Shown here piece by piece: positions 1-10,183 of a stretch of 64,000 nt of DNA. The notes beneath the pieces are model-generated. The model did no database searches. It had not been told where the DNA came from and was given only the letters and a program-made list of their open reading frames with translations. The stretch is taken from positions 1 through 64,000 of the forward strand of contig JAUCBJ010002656.1 in the NCBI GenBank assembly GCA_032718475.1, read 5' to 3'. Each line of letters starts with the position of its first letter. The stretch's first letter is position 1. The translations under genes and the position numbers were made by a program. This stretch comes from Nemertoderma westbladi (taxonomy: Eukaryota; Xenacoelomorpha; Nemertodermatida; Nemertodermatidae).

Positions 1-3000
1 TTTAGTCGTGGCGGTGGGTTTCTGATCCAAAGCATCATCTCCGGAAGTAAATAATACAGATAGATCAACCGTAGGTTTAAACAACTTCGATTTACTCGCT
101 CGAGTTTTAGGTTTAACTTTCTCCGCTCCCTTGGCCTGTCTGATCTCTGCGGTTGTGAGATGGGGTGGCCATTCTTCTTCTTCTCGGTAGAGAAAGTCGG
201 GTCCACCTAACCATTCAGGAGTATTTACCAATTCCTTTGGAGTCGCTCCTCGGGAAGCGATGTCTGCTGGATTAATCGTTCCGGGGCAATGTCTCCATTG
301 GTCCATCGTCGTGCGACTAAGTATGATGGCTACTCTGTTGGTAACGAAGACGCTGAACTGACAGACTTCATTGGTTATATACTCCAACACGAGTAAAGCG
401 TCGGTCCAATAGACAGTTTTCTCTAATGTATAGTCAATCTGTTCGGTTACATTCCGGCCGATGGCTGTAGCGTATAGAGCCGCTTTTAACTCCGCTCGAG
501 GAACTTTCAACTTGTTGTTGATTAATGCCTTAGAAGTAACCAAGGCGACTTTGATTCCATCCGGAGTTTCCACTCTTAGGTAGGCTACTATACCGATTCC
601 CATATCGCTGGCGTCTCCAAACACATGGAGTTGATAGGAATACGTAGGGAGAACATGACCAAAATATGAACGGGAAATTATAAAATCCTCGATGGCCGGT
701 AGAGAATCTTCCCATTTCATCCACTTCTTCAATAATTCTCCCTTAAGTGGATCGTCCCATGAGTGGTTTTCAAGCCACATTTGTTGTACCAAACTTCGAG
801 CAATCAATATAACTGGGCTAATAAATCCCAATGGATCGAAATAAGTGCTCAGTATACTTAAGCAAATCCGTTTGGTTCGAACTGGATTATCTCGCTGTTT
901 TAGCTGGAAAAACAGGATATCTCTCTCTGTGTCCCATTTCAAGCCGAGTGTCTTGGTCTCTGGCAGATCATCTTTGATCAAATCGAGATCTTTCGCTCCT
1001 CGATCTTCCGCAGGGATCGACTCCAGAAACTCACGGGAGTTGCTGGTGAATTTGGTTAATCGAAATCCACCTCTTTTTAAGCACTCTACCGTTCCCTTAG
1101 CGACCTCAATGGCTTCCTCAACTGATGGGAGGGACTTCAGATTGTCGTCCATGTATATGTCTCTCATGATGTTGTCGATCACTTCCTTAGAGAATGCCTC
1201 TCGGTTGTCCTCTGCAGTAGTACGCACTACCGAACAGGCGTTGGAAGGGCTTGAGATTATCCCAAAGGCCTGGATGGTCATCCAGTACTCCACCGGTTTC
1301 TGGTTGAGGTCTCCTTCGGGCCACCATAGAAATCGTAGGCTATCTCGATCCCTATCCAACACTTTGACTTGCAAGAACATGCCTTCTATATCGGAGGCGA
1401 AAGCAATCGAATATTGTCTCAATCTTAAAAGAATTCCCAACAAAGATTGAAGTAAGTTGGGTCCGGGTAACAATTCAGAGTTAAGGGATTGACCCATGTA
1501 AAGAGCGGAGCCATCAAACACTACTCTCACTTCATTTGGTTTACCGGGTTTAGGAACGTAATGGTGAGTTAAATAATACGTTCTTTCAGTCACAGGTGTT
1601 TCTTCCGGTACCCTCTCCGCGTATCCCTTATTAATAAATTTTTCCAGCTGTGTTTGATACATTGCTTTAGCTGAAGAATTAGCCGTAAGGCGTCGATGGA
1701 GTTGCGCGATTCTTTTTTCCGCCAAAGGTCTGTTATTGATGAACTTCGGTTCTCTCTTGCGAAAAGGTAAACCGACTTCGTACCTTCCTTGATCTTTGAG
1801 GAAACGTGTAGTTGTCTCTTGGATCTGCTTGGCCCTTTCCTCTTCCACCGACAAGGCTTTATCGTAGGAATTGGGCTCTACCGCCTCTTGCGTAAAGAAT
1901 CGTACAGCATGTTCATCTCGAGTCTTGGCATTGCAACGCTCAATGACGTCATTTAACTCGTCGTTATAAGCTTCTCGTTCAGATGGATAGAGAAGTTGAC
2001 ATAAGTTCACTTGGTTTTGCCAAGCCTCGTTTTCCTTAAGGAGATCGATGGTATTCTCCTCATCAAAAAGCTGGTGAACGTCGTCGTTATCTGAGGAGTA
2101 TGGAATTCCCTCAGTTGAATCGTCTCCCTCACTAGCATCATCTTCCCATTCACTCACCTGGCAGACTCTCTCTTGCGGTAGTCTTTCTCTGAGTGTTCTA
2201 TGGGAAGGGCCAGTAAAGTACCAACCTACTCTAGTTCTTACCGCATAGGTCTGTAGGGGCTGCGGTTGAGCAGGCCGTTTCTCTAACGTCTCCAGCGCCT
2301 CATGCGCGTTTTGGCCGATGAGTATTTGCACTCCAGGATAATCAGTCTGGAATCGAGGTATGTTAAGATGTTGGATGCTCTCATCCTCGTCCCAATTATA
2401 AAGGTCTGCATGAGTAGTAGCGAAGTTCTTTATAGCCACCATTTTCACTGACCTTATGCTGTGTTCTCCTAGTTCGTCCTGGGGGGTGGACAACGCTCCT
2501 ACATAATAATCAGCTGTTATTGTAGATTTCCAAACTTGCATAATGCCTGACATGTTGAGCTTAGTTTGGAACTTGGGTTGTCCAGCAAATATATTTTCGG
2601 CTAGCTCTTTATCGATGAATGTTCCTGTGCTGCCGGAGTCCAGGAGGGCGTTCACTACATAACTCCGTTTAGGTCCGTGCACCCTTACCTGCACCACAGG
2701 AAACTCTCGGATCCCTACATTGGAAGATGGCTCTTTCCAAGATGGTTGTCGCTCAGAAGTAGTTAGAGTAAAGTCGTTATCGGTATCTTTTTCATATGTG
2801 AGTGCTCGATACACTGCGGTATTTATCATGTAACAGGATTCGTTTTCGTCGGAGAACTCGTCTGTATAGAATCCTTCCATCTCAGATTGATCAGTGTCGT
2901 TCACATCACTGAATTGGACATGTAGCTCGGAATCACTTACCTGATTCGGACTATTTCGATCGAATTCAGCGTGCAACAAGATATGATGTTTCGCACCACA

Positions 3001-6000
3001 CTTTGCACACCTTATGTCAGAGAAACAGGTTCGCCGTTGGTGTCCTTGTCTGAGGCAATTATAACATAACCGCTTATCCCACATGACTTCGCGTCTCTCC
3101 GTTAATGATTTCTTTAGAAATTCATCACACCTATTCAAATGGTGGGTCCCGTCACACAGCGCACATTTCGGTTTGATGTTACTTACCTTATTTTGAGTCA
3201 CATTGTGTACACTTGCCTTTTCTTCGGGCTTTCTCACCTGAATTCTCTTGGGAGACGTGGGAGGAGTTTTTCTTACCTGTTCCCTCCTGTCATTTGTTCG
3301 AGACTTGAATTTACTTACCTGATCTTTAGGCATTTTATTCACGTAATAAGACCTATCCGTGTCCTTCCCGCTATCTTCTCCTTGAGAAGTTTGGCTTTCG
3401 CCGTCATCAGTATAACATACTGGTGTTACCTTTCTCCTAGAGACGGGTTTTTCACTTACCTTGCTTTCCGGTGTCTTCTCTCTGGACAGTTTCAGGAGCT
3501 GTAATTTCACTTCTCCATCTAGGAATGACATGAGATCAGCCATGGTAGGGTCTCGCCGTTGTTGTTCCATCATATATAACACTTTCTTATCCCAGCGTGT
3601 ACCTACTCCACCTTTAGGTAAAGTAGAAGCCACTGCTCTAATAACCATAGTGTTCTGATACTCATGAGACTTACCTAGCCAATCTAATTGTCTGCAGATC
3701 TCCTGGATCTCATCGGAAAACTCGATAATTCCGCTACTAATAAACTTTCGGGGCGCTACTAACTTTGCATACAAGTACCCAGCGATATTATTCCTATAAA
3801 CATACATGATGTTTAGTGTATCCCAAACTTGTCTTAATCCGTCTGGATGTCCAATAAACTTTAACGCCATTAACTTGGGAGATCCTTCCAAGCACTCGAT
3901 GAGGTATCTAAGTTTTTCTCCATTAGATAGTACAGAGTTCTGTATGTTATCTTTGTAATATTCATTAAAAGGTAACCATTTCATCTCATCTCCATTGAAC
4001 TTGACGATCTCTCCCACCTTTACCGCTTGCCGGGCTTCGGTTCTAGCCATTTGACGCGTAAAACTTTCTTGGGCCATCGTGTTATTTAATATCGAGTTAT
4101 CGGTATATAAATTTCTCGGATTATGATCCGGTCTATAGGGAATATCATTATCAACAGGTCTATAATTACCCTTAATAGGGTTCACTATAGGAGTTTCTAC
4201 TTCGCTAGCAGTATAGATGCGTGTAGGCTCCACACCTTGCGCATGAGATACTTCAGACCTAACGGGTTGACACATTGTTACAGAGGGTGGTGGTATACCC
4301 TTTTTTAAGTTTACTAATTTAACGCGTTCTAACGCGATACTTTGCTGCACTTCTTGCAACTCTAACTTACTTTCCCTCACTGTTCCTTTTAAATGTTGGA
4401 CAGTCCCTTCCAACTCTCGGACCTGTTGGGAAGAGCGTATCCGATTCTCCTTCATCTCTCCTAGGAGAATATCCATCCCCCGCCGTCTCTCGTCTACCCA
4501 ATCAACCGCCGAAACGGGATCCGCCAACGTCGTAGCGGGCAGACGAGGGACAACGGGCGACAAATTTGGAATATTTCGCTCGGGGTCCAGGACCTGAACT
4601 GTCTCCTGGGCAGTTCTACGGGGCACAGGTAGCTTAGTGCTATGCAGAGGGAATTTATAGGTAGCTTCAGGGAGCACAGGTGTATCTATTACCGAAGGGG
4701 TGATTTCAAGAACAGGCCTACTTATTTCAGGCTCATCTACTATAGTAGGGAGTCTTTCTATTGTAATTATTTGGTCTGTGGGTTCTGTACTCTCTAAGTT
4801 GGTGTTATTTAGTTGCCTTCTAACAGCTGGAGGCAAATCAGGCAATTTCTGACGGTGGAATGTTCTTTTACGTCTGCTTAGGCGGGATCGATTTCCTCCG
4901 CCTTCAGTGTCGGTGGTATCGCCTTCCTCAGATGATGTATAACCTTGTCGTTTGGGAGTAGATCGATTCATCATCTGCATATTACTAGCTGTTAACTGTT
5001 TATTAAAGTTATCTTGCCTCTCTTGAAGATTTTCCAACTCTAGTTGGGTTGTCTCTTCAGATGCCCTCCGTTCTGCTTCTGCCACTGCTATCTTTCTTTC
5101 CGCTTCTGCCGCTGCCGCTTTTGCCTCTGCCGCTGCCGCTTTCCTTTCCGCTTCTACGGCTGCAGCTGCCGCTTTTGCCTCTGCCGCTGCCGCTTTTATT
5201 GCTGCAGCTGCCGCTTTTGCCTCTGCCGCTGCCTCTGCTGCCTTTCTTTCCGCTTCTGCCGCTGCCACTGCCGCTGCTGCTGTCTTTCTATCTTCTATAC
5301 GTTTTTTCCTTACTTGTTCTTCCTTTTCTCTAGCGATGCGGAGTTGTTCATCGAATTTAGCTTGGTTCGCCGCTAACCTATCCACATCAATCGCATCTAA
5401 CACAAGTTTGGCTCCTTCGCTATTAGGGCTAAGTCCCTCTAGCCTTCTCCTCAACTCTTCATCTCCCAAAAAACGCTGATAGTCTGACAGATAGATATCA
5501 ATGGCATCCTTCTTATGCGGTTTCTCTGCCGTCGCTTCACTTTCCACTTGGGAAAAAGTAGCGTCCGTCGATTCTCCATGGGTTGAGCGCTCCTCCAACT
5601 GAGCTTTCCACTGAGCTGCTCCTTGAACCTGGCGTCTCACCCTTTGAAGCCAAGTCTTTACGGCAACTTGCGACGACGTGTCTTGTCTTCTTTTAGAAGC
5701 CTCCTCAAAGGCGGATAAGATTAGCCTAATTCGCAGGACTCTTTCTCTAACTTGATAAAGCAGCTGTCCCTGCTCTTGAGGTCCTTGAGGTTGTTTAAAC
5801 AGTTGTCTTTCTACTCGCTCCATAGAGCTGAAGAATCCCTGTGCGTATCCGGCTGCGGACCTCTTCCATACAGCTGGATCGATGGTTTCCTTGGCTACTC
5901 CCATCCGGTGTATGTCTTCCCAGGCAGCTTCTGATAAATCAAACGGGAGTCCGGGTCCGGGGAAGTTCCATTGCGACTCGACCATGGACTTCAGTTCTTC

Positions 6001-6459
6001 TCTTGTGTATCCAGCATAACTATCTCTAGTTGAACGCTGGCTTCTCGCCCAATCGATCTGGTGTTTTTCCACAGCGATCAATAACCTAGTGAGTACGGCT
6101 GCAGGAAGGATGAGAAGGGGATCCGTATAAACCGCATCCGTCATCTCTGCTCCGCGCTCAGGTGTCAGCTCTACAGTATCCTCACTACTGGAGCTGCTGG
6201 GCCGCTGAGGAATAAGTTCTTGACTCGCGGGTTGTTGCTGTTCCGCTGCTTCTTGGTCCCGCTTGACCTGAGCTCGAGTGCCTATGATAGACCTACGATG
6301 TTGGACTAGCCTAGGTTCTGTTATTACTACTGGAGGGATGACCTTCCTCACAGTGGGAGGTGAACTGAATTTACGACCAGACGGTTGTACGTCTCTATCT
6401 GAGTCGCAGATAGTTACATCTAATATACTGTCTGACAGGTTCTGCTTAGTATCAGACAT
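1..6459 (-). CDS. BEL/Pao retrotransposon gag-pol polyprotein (3' end outside window)
   Basis: One minus-strand frame runs from the ATG at 6459 to the window edge: 2,153 codons, with no stop found when every codon was read. An in-frame stop lies just upstream (about 6493), so this ATG is the likely start. Order seen: Gln/Pro-rich N-terminus; Ala/Glu/Lys-rich coiled coil (residues about 375-470); DUF1759-like Gag region (about 800-920); two zinc motifs (about 1100-1155), including CYNCLRQGHQRRTC (CX2CX4HX4C); aspartic protease with LLDSGST (about 1273); reverse transcriptase with YMDD (about 1770); RNase H region with HVFGDAS (about 1950). Integrase would lie beyond position 1. Gag and Pol share one frame, as is usual for BEL/Pao. 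It makes the particle protein, protease, RT and RNase H for retrotransposition. The unbroken frame suggests recent insertion. Confidence 0.93.
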   Translation of the reverse strand, partial: MSDTKQNLSDSILDVTICDSDRDVQPSGRKFSSPPTVRKVIPPVVITEPRLVQHRRSIIGTRAQVKRDQEAAEQQQPASQELIPQRPSSSSSEDTVELTPERGAEMTDAVYTDPLLILPAAVLTRLLIAVEKHQIDWARSQRSTRDSYAGYTREELKSMVESQWNFPGPGLPFDLSEAAWEDIHRMGVAKETIDPAVWKRSAAGYAQGFFSSMERVERQLFKQPQGPQEQGQLLYQVRERVLRIRLILSAFEEASKRRQDTSSQVAVKTWLQRVRRQVQGAAQWKAQLEERSTHGESTDATFSQVESEATAEKPHKKDAIDIYLSDYQRFLGDEELRRRLEGLSPNSEGAKLVLDAIDVDRLAANQAKFDEQLRIAREKEEQVRKKRIEDRKTAAAAVAAAEAERKAAEAAAEAKAAAAAIKAAAAEAKAAAAAVEAERKAAAAEAKAAAAEAERKIAVAEAERRASEETTQLELENLQERQDNFNKQLTASNMQMMNRSTPKRQGYTSSEEGDTTDTEGGGNRSRLSRRKRTFHRQKLPDLPPAVRRQLNNTNLESTEPTDQIITIERLPTIVDEPEISRPVLEITPSVIDTPVLPEATYKFPLHSTKLPVPRRTAQETVQVLDPERNIPNLSPVVPRLPATTLADPVSAVDWVDERRRGMDILLGEMKENRIRSSQQVRELEGTVQHLKGTVRESKLELQEVQQSIALERVKLVNLKKGIPPPSVTMCQPVRSEVSHAQGVEPTRIYTASEVETPIVNPIKGNYRPVDNDIPYRPDHNPRNLYTDNSILNNTMAQESFTRQMARTEARQAVKVGEIVKFNGDEMKWLPFNEYYKDNIQNSVLSNGEKLRYLIECLEGSPKLMALKFIGHPDGLRQVWDTLNIMYVYRNNIAGYLYAKLVAPRKFISSGIIEFSDEIQEICRQLDWLGKSHEYQNTMVIRAVASTLPKGGVGTRWDKKVLYMMEQQRRDPTMADLMSFLDGEVKLQLLKLSREKTPESKVSEKPVSRRKVTPVCYTDDGESQTSQGEDSGKDTDRSYYVNKMPKDQVSKFKSRTNDRREQVRKTPPTSPKRIQVRKPEEKASVHNVTQNKVSNIKPKCALCDGTHHLNRCDEFLKKSLTERREVMWDKRLCYNCLRQGHQRRTCFSDIRCAKCGAKHHILLHAEFDRNSPNQVSDSELHVQFSDVNDTDQSEMEGFYTDEFSDENESCYMINTAVYRALTYEKDTDNDFTLTTSERQPSWKEPSSNVGIREFPVVQVRVHGPKRSYVVNALLDSGSTGTFIDKELAENIFAGQPKFQTKLNMSGIMQVWKSTITADYYVGALSTPQDELGEHSIRSVKMVAIKNFATTHADLYNWDEDESIQHLNIPRFQTDYPGVQILIGQNAHEALETLEKRPAQPQPLQTYAVRTRVGWYFTGPSHRTLRERLPQERVCQVSEWEDDASEGDDSTEGIPYSSDNDDVHQLFDEENTIDLLKENEAWQNQVNLCQLLYPSEREAYNDELNDVIERCNAKTRDEHAVRFFTQEAVEPNSYDKALSVEEERAKQIQETTTRFLKDQGRYEVGLPFRKREPKFINNRPLAEKRIAQLHRRLTANSSAKAMYQTQLEKFINKGYAERVPEETPVTERTYYLTHHYVPKPGKPNEVRVVFDGSALYMGQSLNSELLPGPNLLQSLLGILLRLRQYSIAFASDIEGMFLQVKVLDRDRDSLRFLWWPEGDLNQKPVEYWMTIQAFGIISSPSNACSVVRTTAEDNREAFSKEVIDNIMRDIYMDDNLKSLPSVEEAIEVAKGTVECLKRGGFRLTKFTSNSREFLESIPAEDRGAKDLDLIKDDLPETKTLGLKWDTERDILFFQLKQRDNPVRTKRICLSILSTYFDPLGFISPVILIARSLVQQMWLENHSWDDPLKGELLKKWMKWEDSLPAIEDFIISRSYFGHVLPTYSYQLHVFGDASDMGIGIVAYLRVETPDGIKVALVTSKALINNKLKVPRAELKAALYATAIGRNVTEQIDYTLEKTVYWTDALLVLEYITNEVCQFSVFVTNRVAIILSRTTMDQWRHCPGTINPADIASRGATPKELVNTPEWLGGPDFLYREEEEWPPHLTTAEIRQAKGAEKVKPKTRASKSKLFKPTVDLSVLFTSGDDALDQKPTATTK

Positions 6460-6544
6460 GACTATGTATACCGTTGAATGTCTACTGCTATATTACAGTC
6501 TGAGCAAGTCTAGTAACTCAGTATTAACTGCTAGCCTAATAATT

Positions 6545-6835
6545 AATTACCGGTACTGCTACTCAGTGTAGCGTGATATATATATAATATATTAGAATAC
6601 CGGTATGCTTATAGTATATATAACTATTATTACAGACTAGGTTTATCACAGAATACCGGTATAATTTTAGCACAAATATATATAAATATATAATAGGCCT
6701 ATCGGGAATACCGGTATACAGCTTACAGTTTGTAGTATATATAATTCTGGACTAGAATTAATTACAAGTACCGGTATAATTTCAGCCTAAATTTATAGAA
6801 ATAAAGATAATAGGCCTATCGTAAATACCGGTATA
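6545..6835. repeat. Cluster of ACCGGTA palindromes
   Basis: The hexamer ACCGGT, mostly inside TACCGGTA, occurs six times (about 6550, 6600, 6655, 6711, 6773, 6830), spaced roughly 45-60 bp in AT-rich DNA just upstream of the gag ATG. A second cluster lies at 8460-8665. The spacing suggests decayed tandem units of about 55 bp. Confidence 0.6.
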
Positions 6836-7764
6836 TCAATTATTTTAAATAATTGAATTTCTGAACTTTAGGGTTACTTGGTTACTTTAACTTACTTTAT
6901 TACCGTTATTTAAGCAGTAGTCCAACTGATATTGAGACCTAATTGTTATATGGTAGGCCTACTATTTATAAATCGTTAGATTTGATTTATAATATATATA
7001 TACCCGTTTGAATGGGTTTAGCCAATGTTTGAAATAAATGTTATTATTTCTGGGGTAATCACTACACAAAGCGGTACGCTTTCAGTGAAGTGTTACGTAT
7101 AGGATACTAAAACAAATAATTCTAATTTACCTAAGTTACTTAATACTACAAATTACGTACAATTCGGGTGAGATTACAATCTCTAAATAAACACAAAAAT
7201 TTACAAAAACACAAAATACGAAATTTTTAGGGTAATTTTACAAGAAGTCTACAAACCAGCCTAACAAAGGGTTAGAATTCTGGTTATTACAACGGACAGG
7301 GTACTACGGTATTTGAAATAATAAGTAGTAGTAAATACACTGCGTTGTCCAGATAGGAAAATACCACCGCCTGACGACCTATAGCCGTATCGCTATAGGT
7401 TCTACGTTATGTATCACGGAGTGTTCCTACCTAGAAGTTAATAGAGCTAATCGAACGTGCCTATCAACCACTTTACAACACAAATATAATGTCTACACTA
7501 ATTACTTTCGGAAAGCACTGTACACTAAACCCTAAATTAGGTACGAGTACTTGTACAACAGATAATCAGTAGTTAAATATACTTGAACAGCTAAAAGAAC
7601 CACGGCATCTGCTGGAGTGACCGCTGCACAAAATCACCAGTCTTTACCTACGCCAAGCAGCCCGTGTAGTACCGGGGTTAATTTAACTATAGCGGTATGT
7701 ATAACAAACACAATTACTGTAGGAACAAACTTGGGGAATGAATGTTGCGAATAATCGCATAAAC

Positions 7765-8342
7765 TCTGAATAATAAATATTACGCTACGCGTACAAACTA
7801 CTCAAACAAAATACAGACCGAACACTGACAGACTACTATCAAGCCTAAACAAACTACAGGACATGCAGACTCCGAAATGATTAGGGAGTATGCGTTCTAA
7901 CCCAGTAGTACGACTTATTCTTTAGTTGGGGGTTTACCTTACAGCGTTCGCTGCCCCTACTTCCTAACCGTACTTAATCGGACAAGTGATCTACACACGC
8001 TGCAATCCGTTCAGACCCAATGACAGCCAGACAACTATCCAGCCTACAAATTATCTAAATAAATATTATACGCTACCCGTACAGACTTACACAAACAAAG
8101 TACAGACTAAACGATGGCAGACTACTCTCAAGCCTAAATAAACTACAGGACATGCAGACTCCGAAATGATTAGGGAGTATGCGTTCTAACCCAGTAGTAC
8201 GACTTATTCTTTAGTTGGGGGTTTACCTTACAGCATTCGCTGCCCCTACTTCCTAACCGTACTTAATCGGACAGGTGATCTACACACACTGCAATTCGTT
8301 CAGACTTAACAGCAATCAGACAACAGCTCAGCCTACAAATCG
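7765..8342. repeat. 289-bp tandem duplication in the leader
   Basis: Two adjacent copies, about 7765-8053 and 8054-8342, are offset by 289 bp. The central segment (from the match at 7861 and 8150) is almost identical; the edges are more diverged. Confidence 0.85.
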
Positions 8343-8526
8343 TCTGTACAATCTGATCAGGTTTACACGCCTTCTGTTCAATACTGGCCTACAAATAAAT
8401 AAAACTTGACAGAAATAAGTAAACCATATAAAGGAATAAGGGGTGATCAATCCCTAATCCCTTAAACAGCCTACCGGTATACAACAATCAAATCGAATAA
8501 TACTAGTGTACTTATACGGAAGTACC

Positions 8527-8650
8527 GGTTAGAACAGCTAGGCCTACGGACCTACAGAAGTACTGGTTCTGGCAGTTGGGCCTACTGACCTACGGCAGTA
8601 CCGGTTCTGGCAGTTGGGCCTACTGACCTACAGATGTACCGGTTCAGGTT
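8527..8650. repeat. 38-bp tandem repeat, three copies
   Basis: The unit contains CAGTTGGGCCTACTGACCTA and a GTACCGGTTC core. The cores fall at about 8565, 8603 and 8641, giving a 38-bp period. It lies just inside the LTR boundary. Confidence 0.7.
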
Positions 8651-8712
8651 TACCGGTTGACCGGTACTTTCAACTTTATTGCTTACTGCAACAAAGAAGC
8701 TATATCCTTTAA

Positions 8713-9887
8713 TGTTCGCGCTTTCAGACCTTTGGCAGTTCAACCCGCCAAATTAAGATGTCTTCTAGATATTAAATCGCTTTTTAGCCTATGACAAGTA
8801 TTTGATTCACTACACTAGTCGAAACCAATCTGTGCGCGACCATTCACCCGCTGGATATTCGCGGGAGATTGGGTTCGACGGTTTAATTTTATTGCTATGT
8901 AAGCCTAATGTATTATTCGACTGACAGTATTATATAATCTCTGACAATATTATTCACCTTCGGGAATATTAACAGTTCCTTTAGGACGTGGCGCTTTATC
9001 TATATAAACAGAGTTATGACTTAAACTACTCACAACGATATGGCTCAATTATAATTCACATATATGGCGCATTCTTTAGGAATTGCTTCTTTAACAGACT
9101 CACTCATACGCAATGCTGCACAATACTGCACACTAATCTGCCAATCTTCACTGATTTTAGTCACATATAAAAGGAACACAGACTGACTCATGTAGGGTCT
9201 ATCAAATAACATTAGATTCACTTCAAACCACTTTAACATAAGTCACAATCGTTATTGGTAACCTTTCTCTCTTACCTTCGGTATATCAAGAATATTGGGT
9301 GTCGGGGTTATTTCTCGTTATTCCAATATAATAATTCATCAACAAATATAATGAATAACCGACAACAAATAGCAGTATGCAGTATTCACAGATCAATCGT
9401 GCCAGTTTGTTTTGAGTTAAGACAATCAGTCAGTTAAAGGATATATGTCCTTATAATTAAACCTACTAGTGTTGAGCTAAAAAGCAGAAAGCACAAAACA
9501 CTAAAAAGCCGTTCTTTCGTGGCTTTGAAAAACTCGTGACTACTGCTCTATACGAGGATACCAACTACCCTTATTCCACGAAACTCCCGTTCAACACAGA
9601 GAAAGAGCAGTGAGATAGGAAAATTTCAGTTCAGTAGCTCTGTGATAGGTCAAAATCAAGGCTAACTCAAATTCTATTGGGAGATACAAAAACAAGGCTA
9701 TGACGCAACCTCCCTAGGCTTGTTGGCCGATTAAACAGAGCCCAGATGCCTGCGTACAGCAAATCAGCCAATAAGCTGGTAACTTGCACTATTTTTAGCT
9801 ATAGATCACTTTGAGAGTATTCTTAGCGACTGGGGGGGAACTGGCCAACAAGGCAAACGAATCAGTTATCCCACAAAAGCTTTTACA
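8713..9887 (-). repeat. Putative 5' LTR of the left BEL/Pao element
   Basis: The segment starts TGTTCGCGC and ends TTTTACA on the plus strand, giving TG...CA termini either way. About 770 bp at the low-coordinate end match 40562-41340 closely, and the outer end matches again (CACAAAAGCTTTTACA against CGCAAAAGCCTTTACA at 41717). The middle is diverged, as expected for U3. The flanking DNA changes abruptly at both ends: leader on one side, LINE relic on the other. The bases AACTT at 9888-9892 are a candidate target-site duplication whose partner lies outside the window. Confidence 0.75.
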
Positions 9888-10058
9888 AACTTATTTGTTT
9901 TCTTTTCTTGTGGGACTCTTGTTGTTCTGTACATGTCTACTATGATGGGATAGGTGAGGTTTAAACACTCAGGTATTTTAAAGACTTCAGGGGGGACATC
10001 ATCTACACCACTGGCACGATTGGTCTTAATGCTCTTTGCAGCAGCCTTCACTTCTGCA
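9888..10058 (-). mobile_element. Inverted fragment of a LINE reverse transcriptase
   Basis: The minus strand encodes about 55 residues, including KAAAKSIKTNRASGVDDVPP, a linker typical of non-LTR reverse transcriptases. It is an inverted copy of about 10328-10496, roughly 90% identical by eye. The frame runs into LTR sequence at 9887, so the open frame spanning 9866-10051 is a chimera and not a gene. Confidence 0.8.
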
Positions 10059-10130
10059 AAGTAGATATATTGATCAATATATTGATACTATATTGATCAA
10101 TATATTGATACTATATTGATCAATTTGCTA
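10059..10130. repeat. ATATTGATCAATAT palindromic AT repeat
   Basis: Direct copies of a self-complementary ATATTGATCAATAT block are joined by TGATACT. They sit in the spacer between the two inverted LINE arms. Confidence 0.75.
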
Positions 10131-10183
10131 ATTTTCAAAAATTTGGTGCTGACAACCACTGCCGAAAAATACAATTTTGGGAA

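Larger units (their letters stand above)
6460..8712 (-). other. Untranslated leader of the BEL/Pao element
   Basis: This 2.25-kb stretch lies between the putative 5' LTR and the gag start. I see no coding frame. It is AT-rich and repeat-bearing: TACCGGTA-type palindromes at both ends, a 289-bp tandem duplication in the middle and a 38-bp triplication near the LTR. I could not identify a primer-binding site: the bases just inside the LTR do not begin with TGG. It is long for a leader, so part may be a later insertion. Confidence 0.6.

Noticed and set aside
3139-3504. Plus-strand 121-codon frame
   Set aside because: It is antisense to the gag zinc-motif region, which has a clear CCHC knuckle on the minus strand.
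5044-5376. Plus-strand Cys/Phe/Arg-rich and Leu/Pro-rich frames
   Set aside because: They are antisense to the Ala/Glu/Lys coiled coil of the BEL/Pao gag.
9866-10051. 61-codon minus-strand ORF
   Set aside because: It fuses a LINE fragment to LTR sequence across the insertion site and is not a gene.
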